37,865 nt of DNA, taken from positions 1 through 37,865 of the forward strand of contig DAOUAM010000094.1 of the NCBI GenBank assembly GCA_034433305.1. The letters run 5' to 3'. This document shows positions 23,267-32,236 of this stretch, one piece after another. Made by a program: the position numbers and the translations under genes. The stretch's first letter is position 1, and each line of letters begins with the position of its first letter. A model generated the notes under the pieces. It did no database searches and was not told the DNA's origin. It was given only the letters and a program-made list of their open reading frames with translations. This stretch comes from DAOUAM01 sp034433305. GTDB lineage: Bacteria; Chloroflexota; Dehalococcoidia; Lucifugimonadales; DAOUAM01.

Positions 23267-24841
23267 ATGGACACGTTGGATAGCTATGTGCTCTTCGCCA
23301 TCATAGCCCTGCCCATGGCGGGGGCGGCGGTGCTGACGCTGGTGCCGGGCTACAGGCCGGGGCTGGTGCGCTGGACGGCGACGGCTTTCGCCCTGGTCAC
23401 CATGCTCCTGAGCTTCTACGCCTTCCTGGCCTACGACCACCAGGCCGGCGGCTTCCAGCTTACCCGCACCTGGCGCTGGCTCTCGCTGCCCGGCGACTGG
23501 CCGCTGGCCGACCAGGCCATCACCCTGGCCCTGGGCGTGGACGGCATATCGGTGCTCATGGTGCTGCTGACGGGCATCGTCATGTTCACCGGCGTGCTGG
23601 TCTCCTGGGGCATCGCCGACCGCAACAAGGACTTCTTCATCCTCTACTTCCTGCTGCTGTCGGGCGTCTTCGGCGTCTTCGCCTCCCTGGACCTGTTCTT
23701 CTTTTTCTTCTTCTACGAGCTTTCGGTGCTGCCCATGTACCTGCTCATAGGCGTGTGGGGCAGTAGCACCGACTTCCGCACCTTCGTCCGCACCAAGGAG
23801 TACGGCGCCATGAAGCTGACGCTGTACCTGGTGGCGGGCAGCGTGCTGGTCTGGATCGCCCTGATGGCCATCTTCGTCCAGGCTGGCCTGGGCACCTTCA
23901 GCATCGTGGAGCTGGAGAAGGCCAGCTTCCCGCTGATCTTCCAGCGGGTGTTCTTCCCCTTCCTGATGGTCGGCTTCGGCGTGCTGGCTGGCCTGTGGCC
24001 CTTCCACACCTGGTCGCCCGACGGCCACGTGGCCGCGCCGACGGCGGTGAGCATGGTGCACGCTGGCGTGCTGATGAAGCTGGGCGCCTTCGGCATCCTG
24101 CGCGTCGGCCTGCAGCTCCTGCCCGACGGCGCCGAGGACTGGATGCCCGTGCTGGTGGGCCTGGGCACGGTGAACATCCTCTACGGCGCCGTGTCGGCCC
24201 TGGGCCAGCGGGACCTGAAGTACGTCATCGGCTACTCCAGCGTCAGCCACATGGGCTACGTGCTGGTGGGTATCGCCACGCTGCACCCGCTGGGCCTGGG
24301 CGGCGCGGTGCTCCAGATGTTCTCCCACGGCATCATGACGGCCCTCTTCTTCGCCGTGGTGGGCATCGTGTACGAGCGGACCCACACCCGGGACATCCTG
24401 GTGCTGGAGGGTATGGCCAAGCGCATGGGGCTGACGGCGGCCTTCTTCACCGTGGCGGGCCTGACATCCCTGGGACTGCCTGGCCTCAGCGGCTTCGTTG
24501 CCGAGTTGCTGGTGTTCCTGGGGCTGTTCCAGACCTACCCTGTGCTGGGCGCCCTGGGCGTCATAGGCGCGGCCATCACGGCGGTGTACATCCTGCGGCT
24601 GCTGGCCAAGGTCTTCTTTGGCCCGCTGGCGCCCCAATGGAGGCCGCAGGTCGCCGGCGGCTCCACGGACCACGCCGAGGAGGGCCACGCCCTGCATGCC
24701 GAAAGCCTGGACGCCAGGCCCCTGGAGGGCATCGCCACGGCGGTGCTGGTGGCCTTCATACTCCTGGTGGGCCTGTTCCCCTTCCCCTTCATCAGGGTGA
24801 TAGACAGCGGCGTGGCCGCGCTGCTGGCGAGGCTGGCCTAG
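23267..24841 (+). CDS. nuoM: NADH-quinone oxidoreductase subunit M
   Basis: NuoM is the second antiporter-like subunit. The 524-residue protein has LALGVDGISVLMVLLTGIVM, FFFFYELSVLPMYLLIGVWG (membrane Glu), the WPFHTWSPDGHVAAPTAVSM loop, DLKYVIGYSSVSHMGYVLVG and LGLPGLSGFVAELLVFLG. GAGGAAGA lies just before the ATG at 23267. The C-terminal cytoplasmic loop (QVAGGSTDHAEEGHALHAES) is His/Glu-rich and variable. Confidence 0.97.
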   Translation: MDTLDSYVLFAIIALPMAGAAVLTLVPGYRPGLVRWTATAFALVTMLLSFYAFLAYDHQAGGFQLTRTWRWLSLPGDWPLADQAITLALGVDGISVLMVLLTGIVMFTGVLVSWGIADRNKDFFILYFLLLSGVFGVFASLDLFFFFFFYELSVLPMYLLIGVWGSSTDFRTFVRTKEYGAMKLTLYLVAGSVLVWIALMAIFVQAGLGTFSIVELEKASFPLIFQRVFFPFLMVGFGVLAGLWPFHTWSPDGHVAAPTAVSMVHAGVLMKLGAFGILRVGLQLLPDGAEDWMPVLVGLGTVNILYGAVSALGQRDLKYVIGYSSVSHMGYVLVGIATLHPLGLGGAVLQMFSHGIMTALFFAVVGIVYERTHTRDILVLEGMAKRMGLTAAFFTVAGLTSLGLPGLSGFVAELLVFLGLFQTYPVLGALGVIGAAITAVYILRLLAKVFFGPLAPQWRPQVAGGSTDHAEEGHALHAESLDARPLEGIATAVLVAFILLVGLFPFPFIRVIDSGVAALLARLA

Positions 24842-24850
24842 GAGGATGCA

Positions 24851-24865
24851 GGCTGATAGCTGACA
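24851..24865. repeat. Heptad-type repeat in the nuoM-nuoN gap
   Basis: GGCTGATAGCTGACA lies in the 28-base gap and supplies the sequence immediately before the nuoN start. It belongs to the same unit family as 730-791. Confidence 0.5.
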
Positions 24866-24869
24866 GGAT

Positions 24870-26381
<1,512 letters not shown>

Positions 26382-26414
26382 CCGGGCGCAGGGCCTGGCC
26401 TGCAGGAGCGATTT

Positions 26415-26966
26415 ATGGGCACCACGAAGTTCGACCCTGACAAGCACCACCGTCGTTCCTTTCGCCTGCGGGGCTACGACTACGCCCAGGCCGGGGCGTA
26501 CTTCGTCACCATCGTGACCCAGGGCAGGCAATGCTTGTTTGGTGAGGTGGTGGAAAGCGAGATGAGGTTGAATGAGTACGGCCGTGTGGTGGTGGAATGC
26601 TGGAATGGCCTGCCAGGCCACTACCCACATGTTGGGCTGGATGCCTTTGTGGTCATGCCGAACCACGTACACGGGGTCCTGGAATTGACGAGAAACGTAG
26701 GGGCGGGTCTGAGACCCGCCCCTACATCTGCCAAATGGCGTCATTCCTTATCGGAAATCGTACGTGCTTTCAAGGCCTTTTCATCACGGCGTATAAACGA
26801 GCTTCGCAATATGCCTGGCGCGCCCGTCTGGCAGCGTAACTACTACGAACACATCATCCGCAACGAGGACGACCTGTACGACATACGCCAGTACATCATC
26901 TACAATCCGGCCAAATGGGCAGAGGATGGGGAAAACCCTGTGAGCGTAAAGAGGGCGATAACGTAG
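26415..26966 (+). CDS. REP-associated tyrosine transposase (RAYT, Y1/HUH family)
   Basis: This 183-residue Y1-type HUH transposase of the TnpA_REP/IS200-like group has the start RRSFRLRGYDYAQAGAYFVT (family 'RrSiRLkgYDYs.aGaYFVTi'). The HUH pair is H84/H86 in VVMPNHVHGVLEL. The tyrosine helix is in the segment QRNYYEHIIRNEDDLYDIRQ, followed by YIIYNPAKWAED. RAYTs are single-copy, domesticated enzymes thought to spread REP palindromes. Residues 95-104 (VGAGLRPAPT) are encoded by a perfect REP-like palindrome, so the gene carries a copy of its likely substrate inside its frame. It follows nuoN with a 33-base gap and may be read through from nuo. Confidence 0.92.
   Translation: MGTTKFDPDKHHRRSFRLRGYDYAQAGAYFVTIVTQGRQCLFGEVVESEMRLNEYGRVVVECWNGLPGHYPHVGLDAFVVMPNHVHGVLELTRNVGAGLRPAPTSAKWRHSLSEIVRAFKAFSSRRINELRNMPGAPVWQRNYYEHIIRNEDDLYDIRQYIIYNPAKWAEDGENPVSVKRAIT
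26697..26725. repeat. REP-type palindrome inside the RAYT gene
   Basis: GTAGGGGCGGGTC and GACCCGCCCCTAC form a perfect 13-bp stem with a 3-base loop (TGA). Such GTAGGGGCGGGT palindromes are widely distributed REP elements. It is in frame and adds about ten residues between the HUH motif and the tyrosine helix. Confidence 0.9.
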
Positions 26967-27038
26967 GGCCTGGCCCTGCGTCTGCCCTGGCCTTGCGCCC
27001 TGAGGCGGGCCTGGAAACTGATTATGTACAGCCCCAAT

Positions 27039-27047
27039 TGGTATAAT
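27039..27047 (+). promoter_or_regulatory. Extended -10 promoter of the LmbE-type gene
   Basis: TGGTATAAT is a perfect extended -10. The -35 region (around TGATTA at 27019) is weak. The predicted start near 27054 gives a 36-base leader containing GGAAGGAG before the ATG at 27090. Confidence 0.7.
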
Positions 27048-27089
27048 GTAGCTGCCAAATCACTGACATTTCCGCTGGAAGGAGCGTCA

Positions 27090-27809
27090 ATGACGCAAGA
27101 GAACGAGTACAAGCGTGGCATGGTCGTGGTGGCCCACGCCGACGATGCGGAGTTCGGGTGCTCCGGCACCGTGGCCAAGCTCTGCAGCGAGGGCTGGGAG
27201 ATGGTCTACGTCCTCTGCACCGACGGCAGCAAGGGCACCAGCAATCGCGAGATTTCGTCCCAGGAGCTGGCGCGCATCCGACGCCAGGAGCAAATCAACG
27301 CCGGCAAGGTGCTGGGCCTGAAGGACGTGGTGTTCCTGGACTACCCGGACAGCTATCTTCAGCCGACGCTGGAGCTGCGCCGGGACATCGCCAGGGAGAT
27401 ACGCCGCTACCGGCCCGATGTGCTGATATGCCAGTACCCCATGCGCACGCTGGACGGCTTCTGGGGCGTCGGCCATCCCGACCACATGGCCGCCGGCGAG
27501 GCCGCGCTGGCAGCCGTCTTCCCCACGGCCCGCGACCATCTGACCTTTCCCGAGCTGCTGGAGGCCGGCTTCGAGCCTCACAAGGTGGCCGAGGTGTGGA
27601 TAATGGGCCATCCCCAGCCTGACCTGTGGATAGACGTCACCGACCACATGGGCACCGCCATCAAGGCCCTCATGCAGCACGTCTCCCAGATAAATGGCCG
27701 CACCGAGGAGGACCTGGGCAAGCGCATGCGTGAATGGCGCAGGGAAGAGGCCGTGGGCAAAGGGATGCAGTACGCCGAGGCCTTCAAGCGCCTCAAGATG
27801 CGCCGGTAG
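27090..27809 (+). CDS. LmbE/PIG-L family N-acetylglucosaminyl deacetylase-like protein
   Basis: This 239-residue zinc-dependent deacetylase of the PIG-L/LmbE fold is related to MshB, BshB and GlcNAc-PI deacetylase. The first metal and base motif is VVVAHADDAEFGCSG (family AHPDDxE, here AHADD, with H16, D19 and E21). EQINAGKVLGL follows, then DYPDSYL, and the third metal ligand and catalytic segment GVGHPDHMAAGEA. The substrate is probably an N-acetylated sugar or sugar-thiol precursor. The ATG at 27090 has GGAAGGAG at the right distance; the longer open frame from 27024 overlaps the promoter. It is a single gene; the following gap holds repeats. Confidence 0.9.
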   Translation: MTQENEYKRGMVVVAHADDAEFGCSGTVAKLCSEGWEMVYVLCTDGSKGTSNREISSQELARIRRQEQINAGKVLGLKDVVFLDYPDSYLQPTLELRRDIAREIRRYRPDVLICQYPMRTLDGFWGVGHPDHMAAGEAALAAVFPTARDHLTFPELLEAGFEPHKVAEVWIMGHPQPDLWIDVTDHMGTAIKALMQHVSQINGRTEEDLGKRMREWRREEAVGKGMQYAEAFKRLKMRR

Positions 27810-27927
27810 GGCAGGGCGACCCGGCCCGCCGGTAACTTTTGCGTCACCCTGAGGGAGTGCAGGACTCGGAGATGTCGCTGTGTTCAAGGTTATAGTGGCA
27901 GCCTGAAGCAAGGGCGCTAACTGAGCG

Positions 27928-28030
27928 CCTGCCCCCTTCCCTTCGGCTAGCTCAGGGAAGGCTCTGAGCTTCCCCACAGAGGGAAAGTGCCTGCTCTCTC
28001 CACCTTTGGGGGAGAGTTAGAGAAGGGGCC
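27928..28030. repeat. Palindromic intergenic repeat, degraded copy
   Basis: This is a degraded unit with GCCCCCTTCCC..., CCCCACAGAGGG and CTCTCTCCACCTTTGGGGGA + GAG, ending AGAGAAGGGG. The preceding 27810-27927 contains a TCACCCTGAGGGAGTGCAGG segment that also looks repeat-like. No gene is seen in 27810-28066. Confidence 0.65.
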
Positions 28031-28066
28031 AACGAATTGGCACTCAGTACGCAGGAATGGAGCCAT

Positions 28067-29212
28067 ATGAAAATCGCGAAAATCGAGCAGTTCCGCCCCA
28101 AGCACCGCACCCGGCTGGTCAGGATCACCACCGACAACGGCATCGTCGGCTGGGGCGAGACGACCCTGGAGGGCAAGCCCAGAAGCACCTGGGCCGCGGT
28201 GGAGGAGCTGGCCGACTACCTCGTTGGCAAGGACCCGCTGCGCATCGAGCACCACTGGCAGCACATCTACCGCTCCGCCTTCTTCAGAGGAGGCAACGTC
28301 CTCATGTCGGCGCTGGCCGGCATAGACCAGGCCCTGTGGGACATCGCCGGCAAGTTCTACGGCGTCCCGGCCTACAAGCTCATGGGCGGCAACACGCGGG
28401 ACAGGATTCGCGTCTATGCCCACTGGGGCATCCGCGACCTCAGCCCTGAGGGCCTGGACAAGGCCAGGGCACGGCTGGAGTGGCTCAAGTCGAAGGGCGG
28501 CTACAAGGCTTTCAAGGGCGGCCCGCCGGGCAAGTGGCGCGCCCACGAGCCGCCGGCGAAAATAGACGAGTTCGTCAAGGCCGCCTACCTGATGCGCGAG
28601 TGGGTGGGCGACGACGTGGAGCTGTTCTTCGACTTCCACGCCAAGATGACGCCGGCCCTGGCTATCGAGGTCTGCAACCAGCTCAAGGGCATGCGCCCCG
28701 GCTTCGTGGAGGAGCCGGTGCCCCAGGAGAACAAGGACTCCCTGGCCGTGGTATCTCGGGCCGTGCCCTTCCCCATCGCCACCGGCGAGCGCCTGCTCAG
28801 CCGCTGGGAGTTCCGCGAGCTGTTCGAGGCCAACGCCGTTGCCATCATCCAGCCCGACGTCTCCCACTGTGGCGGCATGACCGAGCTCAAGAAGATCGCC
28901 AACATGGCCGAGGTGTACTACATCCACGCGGCGCCCCACTGCGCCATTGGCCCAGTGGCCTTCTCCTCCTGCCTCCAGGTGGACGCCTGCATCCCCAACT
29001 TCTTCATCCAGGAGCAGGTGGACGCGGGCCTGGGCAACGGCCTGCTGCAACAGGACTGGGTGGTCAAGGACGGCTACATTGACCTGCCCACCCGGCCCGG
29101 CCTGGGCATCGAGATAGACGAGGACGCCGCCTGCCGCACCATAGAGGACAGCACGCCCGAGCTGGGCGGCGATGAGTGGCTCCACGAGGACGGCAGCGTC
29201 GCCGACTGGTAG
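28067..29212 (+). CDS. Enolase-superfamily sugar-acid dehydratase (galactonate dehydratase-like)
   Basis: This 381-residue member of the mandelate racemase/muconate lactonizing superfamily has metal ligands D189 (FFDFHAKM), E215 (GFVEEPVP) and E241 (IATGERLLS). The catalytic histidines would be H191, two residues after the first ligand, and H291 (HAAPHCAIGP). The D-x-H pattern plus a late His is that of the D-galactonate dehydratase subgroup, which also includes mannonate and gluconate dehydratases. The exact sugar acid cannot be fixed. GGAG precedes the ATG at 28067. It converges with a class II aldolase gene whose product could work on a related pathway. Confidence 0.9.
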   Translation: MKIAKIEQFRPKHRTRLVRITTDNGIVGWGETTLEGKPRSTWAAVEELADYLVGKDPLRIEHHWQHIYRSAFFRGGNVLMSALAGIDQALWDIAGKFYGVPAYKLMGGNTRDRIRVYAHWGIRDLSPEGLDKARARLEWLKSKGGYKAFKGGPPGKWRAHEPPAKIDEFVKAAYLMREWVGDDVELFFDFHAKMTPALAIEVCNQLKGMRPGFVEEPVPQENKDSLAVVSRAVPFPIATGERLLSRWEFRELFEANAVAIIQPDVSHCGGMTELKKIANMAEVYYIHAAPHCAIGPVAFSSCLQVDACIPNFFIQEQVDAGLGNGLLQQDWVVKDGYIDLPTRPGLGIEIDEDAACRTIEDSTPELGGDEWLHEDGSVADW

Positions 29213-29227
29213 GGGCTGCTAGCCCCT
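29211..29227. terminator. Short hairpin at the convergent stop codons
   Basis: AGGGGCT and AGCCCCT form a perfect 7-bp stem with a 3-base loop and overlap both stop codons (29210-29212 plus, 29219-29221 minus). There is no T-tract on either side, so terminator function is uncertain. Confidence 0.4.
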
Positions 29228-29914
29228 CTCGGCGCGCTGGACGCCTGTGGCGGCGAAGGCGTCGCGGCGCTGCTGGGTGAGCGCCACCATGTGCGCCGGG
29301 ATGGCCTTCGCCTCGCCGATGACGCGGGCATTGATGGCCAGTATGGCCGCCTCCTCGATGACGATGTTCATCCTGGCCGCGGCCGGCGCGCTGTCGGCGA
29401 AGGCCAGCACGCCGTGGTTGGCCAGCAGCACGCCCCGGATGTTCCTGTGCTGCTGGATGGCCCTGGCGATGTTGTCCACCGACTCTCTGGAGCCTCTGGG
29501 GCCGTAGGCCGCCACGGGCACGCCGTCGGTCATGTCGAAGCGGGCCATGGCCTCGTAGATGAGGGGAATGGGCTGCCCAGCCACAGCGAAGCTGGTAGCG
29601 AAGGGCGAGTGGGTGTGCAGGACGCCGCCCACGTCAGGCCGCAGCCTGTACACGATGGCATGCATCTCCACGATCTCCGCCGCCGTCGGCTCCACGGTGC
29701 CCTCCAGCAGCGTGCCGTCCAGCCTGAACAGCGCTATACTCTCCGGGCGCAGGCCATCCAGCGAGCCTCCCGCCGTCAGCACAAAGGTGTCCGTCCCGGG
29801 CACGCGGGCGCTGATGTTGCCGTGCCTGCTCAGCGACATCACGCCCGAGTCCAGCAGCACCCTGGCCGCCTCAATGACCTGCTGTTTGCAGGAAGCGACG
29901 TCTGCGGAAGCCAT
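29219..29914 (-). CDS. Class II aldolase/adducin family protein
   Basis: This 231-residue zinc-dependent class II aldolase has SLSRHGNISARV, then TAAEIVEMHAIVYRLRPDVG with the catalytic acidic residue. The metal-binding HTHSPFATSFA supplies two His ligands and LLANHGVLAFA supplies the third. Family members include L-fuculose-phosphate and L-ribulose-phosphate enzymes and unphosphorylated-substrate aldolases. Sequence alone does not separate them. It lies six bases from the enolase gene on the opposite strand, and the shared neighbourhood suggests sugar or sugar-acid breakdown. Confidence 0.88.
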   Translation of the reverse strand: MASADVASCKQQVIEAARVLLDSGVMSLSRHGNISARVPGTDTFVLTAGGSLDGLRPESIALFRLDGTLLEGTVEPTAAEIVEMHAIVYRLRPDVGGVLHTHSPFATSFAVAGQPIPLIYEAMARFDMTDGVPVAAYGPRGSRESVDNIARAIQQHRNIRGVLLANHGVLAFADSAPAAARMNIVIEEAAILAINARVIGEAKAIPAHMVALTQQRRDAFAATGVQRAERG

Positions 29915-29973
29915 AGGCCCTCCTCCTGTGTTTTATAGTCCCCAGTACAAAGCCCGACGCTAGTACCTCTCCT

Positions 29974-30483
29974 CTAAATCTTTGCTTCCGCCATTTCCCG
30001 TACCCTGTCGTATAGCTCTCCCTGCTTCTCGGTGACGGCAGCGGCCTTTTCGCGGATACCCTCCATGAGCAACTGATGGGCTGTATCGTACACCATTCGC
30101 CCGATGTGTTCCAGGCTCTCCCTGGAGAGGATGTAGTAGACTGGCTCCTCTGTATCGGGTGGAATCTGGGACTGGGCCAGCACGCTGGACACTGCGCGCT
30201 TCACGCCGGCGTCCTGGAGCGCTTGAAGGACGAGCTGGCTCCCCGGCCGCTCCAGCGCCTGCTCCAGTATATGCCGTGCCATGGTGGTCACGCCGATGCC
30301 CTGTGCCCTGGCAAGCAGCTTCAGCTTCTTCAGGTGGTCAGGGTCTAGCCGGACCGTCAGGACCGCCGATAGAGGCTTCTTGACCTCTATTTCCACCTCC
30401 TCGCTCTCTACCTCGTCAACGCTGTGGGTGTCCCAGTACTCCGCTGCCTCTCTCCGGTCCAGGGGCTTGCTCTTCTCCGTCAC
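29974..30483 (-). CDS. CopG/RHH family antitoxin (BrnA-like) with C-terminal extension
   Basis: This 169-residue protein is read from GTG 30483, preceded by AAGGAGGAG. The N-terminal part (EAAEYWDTHSVDEVESEEVE) is typical of CopG antitoxins paired with BrnT-like toxins. A ribbon-helix-helix segment follows: LSAVLTVRLDPDHLKKLKLL then GVTTMARHILEQAL. The last 90 residues (VLQALQDAGVKRAVSSVLAQ ... EMAEAKI) are a helical extension not present in short BrnA proteins. The toxin gene overlaps the start by four bases. The antitoxin probably binds the pair's promoter, where a palindrome overlaps the -10. Confidence 0.8.
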   Translation of the reverse strand: MTEKSKPLDRREAAEYWDTHSVDEVESEEVEIEVKKPLSAVLTVRLDPDHLKKLKLLARAQGIGVTTMARHILEQALERPGSQLVLQALQDAGVKRAVSSVLAQSQIPPDTEEPVYYILSRESLEHIGRMVYDTAHQLLMEGIREKAAAVTEKQGELYDRVREMAEAKI

Positions 30484-30767
30484 GGACTCCTCCTTCGTGC
30501 GCCTGCCTTTCGCCTCAGGAGCCTGCGCTCGGAGTCTGTCATGGGCCGTGCTGTTACCACATACCATCTGCCCTGGGCCACGTCATCCAGAATCACAGTC
30601 AGGTACCGGCCTCCGTAGGTCTGTCCGAGCACCATAAGGTACTGGCGGCTCTTGCGGACAAGGCGCCGGTTGTACACCGCCTCCTCCACCTCGTCGAAGG
30701 TGACGTGGTGGCGGCGTATGTGCTCTTCAACGTCCTCGTCCCATACAAGCTCGTCAATCCTCAGCAT
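30480..30767 (-). CDS. BrnT-like toxin (RelE-fold)
   Basis: This 95-residue protein reads MLRIDELVWDEDVEEHIRRH then HVTFDEVEEAVYNRRLVRKS and ends in YVVTARPMTDSERRLLRRK. This is the BrnT pattern of a WD start, an alternating H/V region, and 'r.isaR.at..Er...' near the end. BrnT is a ribosome-independent RNase-type toxin. The open frame extends upstream to 30890, but ATG 30767 with GGAG seven bases before it fits the family length. Toxin first and antitoxin second is the usual BrnTA order. The TTGACA/TACAGT promoter lies 22-50 bases upstream. Confidence 0.82.
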   Translation of the reverse strand: MLRIDELVWDEDVEEHIRRHHVTFDEVEEAVYNRRLVRKSRQYLMVLGQTYGGRYLTVILDDVAQGRWYVVTARPMTDSERRLLRRKAGARRRSP

Positions 30768-30785
30768 GAGTCGGCTCCCGAGACC

Positions 30786-30817
30786 ATTACTGTAATACAT
30801 CGTATGACATCTGTCAA
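30786..30817 (-). promoter_or_regulatory. Promoter and likely operator of the toxin-antitoxin pair
   Basis: On the minus strand TTGACA (30817-30812) and TACAGT (30794-30789) are 17 bases apart. The palindrome ATTAC-T-GTAAT (30786-30796) covers the -10 and would suit a dimeric ribbon-helix-helix repressor such as the CopG-type antitoxin. Confidence 0.6.
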
Positions 30818-30958
30818 CGCCCGCCGATGGTGGCACGCGGGACCGCTGGGCATACAGGAAGGCGGCGATCAGTCCGAGTAGGGCTGGCATTGCATATGAG
30901 CTGCCGGCTCTTGCACAATGTGTTCCCTGTAGAAGAAATGGGACTCAGGAGCAAGAGC

Positions 30959-31747
30959 ATGGGTGACAGGCTGAAAGGCAAGGTGGCTATCATCACTGGT
31001 GGCGGGGGCGCCATGGGCGGCGCCCAGGCGCGGCTGTTCGCCGCTGAGGGCGCGGCGGTGTGCGTTGCCGACCTGTTCCCTGAGAAGGCCGAGAAGGTGG
31101 CCCGTGAAATCGCCGCCGCCGGTGGCCGGGCCTTGGCCGTGGCGCTGGACGTGCGCCAGTCCGCCCAGTGGGCCGACGCCGTCGCCCGGACGGAACGCGC
31201 CTTCGGCCCCGTCACGGTCCTGTGCAACAACGCCGGCGCCAATGTCCGCGTGAGCTTCGACGAGCAGACCGAGGAGATGTGGGACCTGGTCATCGGCACC
31301 ATTCTTACCGGCTCCTTCCTGGGCATCAAGGCCGTGGTGCCCTCCATGCGCCGGGCCGGAGGTGGCGTCATCCTCAACATGGGGTCGCTGGCCTCCATCC
31401 GGCCTGGCGCGGGCAGCCCCGCCTATGGCGCCGCCAAGATGGGCCTGGTGGCCCTCACCCGCTCCGCCGCAGCCTCCTACGCCAGGGACAACATCCGCTG
31501 CGTCATCATCTCCCCCGGCCACGTGGACACGCCCTTCATCCGCGATAACAACCCCTACAGCCCCAACGACCAGCGCACCAGCATCAACAACCCTGAAAAC
31601 TACCGGCGACGGCTCCAGGGCACGCCCCTGGGCCGCCTCCAGACGCCCGAGGACATCGCCAGGGCCTTCCTCTTCGCCGCCTCCGACGACGCGGCCATGG
31701 TCACCGGCTCCATGATAACCGTGGACGGTGGCGCCGCGCTGGCGTAG
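30959..31747 (+). CDS. Short-chain dehydrogenase/reductase
   Basis: This 262-residue classical SDR has the cofactor-binding TGGGGAMGGAQARLF near residue 13, D in VADLF that favours NAD(H) over NADP(H), and NNAG. The catalytic Ser is in LNMGSLASIRPG and the catalytic pair is YGAAK. PGHVDTPF and the C-terminal ITVDGG are present. The start at 30959 is preceded by AGGAG at seven bases; ATG 30938 upstream is a weaker alternative. Divergent from the toxin-antitoxin pair and single. The alcohol or hydroxy-acid substrate is not identifiable. Confidence 0.9.
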   Translation: MGDRLKGKVAIITGGGGAMGGAQARLFAAEGAAVCVADLFPEKAEKVAREIAAAGGRALAVALDVRQSAQWADAVARTERAFGPVTVLCNNAGANVRVSFDEQTEEMWDLVIGTILTGSFLGIKAVVPSMRRAGGGVILNMGSLASIRPGAGSPAYGAAKMGLVALTRSAAASYARDNIRCVIISPGHVDTPFIRDNNPYSPNDQRTSINNPENYRRRLQGTPLGRLQTPEDIARAFLFAASDDAAMVTGSMITVDGGAALA

Positions 31748-31800
31748 GGCCGGCGCCTGCGGTGGCTATGCACCGGCCCGTGCTCAGGTCTGAGAATCTC

Positions 31801-31921
31801 CAGCCCACCTGCGCTCCCGGGCTGTAACGTGGGAAGGGTGACGCACCTGACAGGAAACGGGCCTGTTAGGCGTTCCAGGTAGCTACGAGACGCCAGACTG
31901 AACGCTTCTGGGGCTACCTGG
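31801..31921. ncRNA. Candidate structured RNA region: three consecutive hairpins
   Basis: In a gene-free 490-base gap (31748-32236) three inverted repeats follow one another. The first is CAGCCC/GGGCTG (31801-31806/31819-31824). The second is CCTGACAGG/CCTGTTAGG (31846-31854/31862-31870, nine pairs with one wobble). The third is CCAGGTAGC/GCTACCTGG (31875-31883/31913-31921, nine perfect pairs) enclosing an inner CCAGA/TCTGG stem. No family is recognised and the strand is not determined. The rest of the gap has short GC hairpins (32120-32136) but no clear promoter. Confidence 0.35.
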
Positions 31922-32236
31922 GTAGTAGGCGTAATAGTGGGTGGTCTTTAGTGTCACAATTGGTTGTCGCTGGCGGCCTTTCATGCTACTCTCGCATGTA
32001 TCCTGGCCCATGATGTGCCACTGAGCAACCACCCCTGGTGACTTCCGGGTATGAAGAGTGGGAAGCCTCTCCTGGCTGGAAGTACTGGAGGTCGCCTGAA
32101 TTGACCTGAAGATACCGGGGACCGGCGTTCCCGGTCACATTACCCGGCCCAGGAGCCGTTTGCCGGGCCTTGCGGCTGCTGGTGGGACGCTCGGCGGGCG
32201 GCTCCTGCGCTGGTGTAGGTATTGAGGTGTTGGGCT

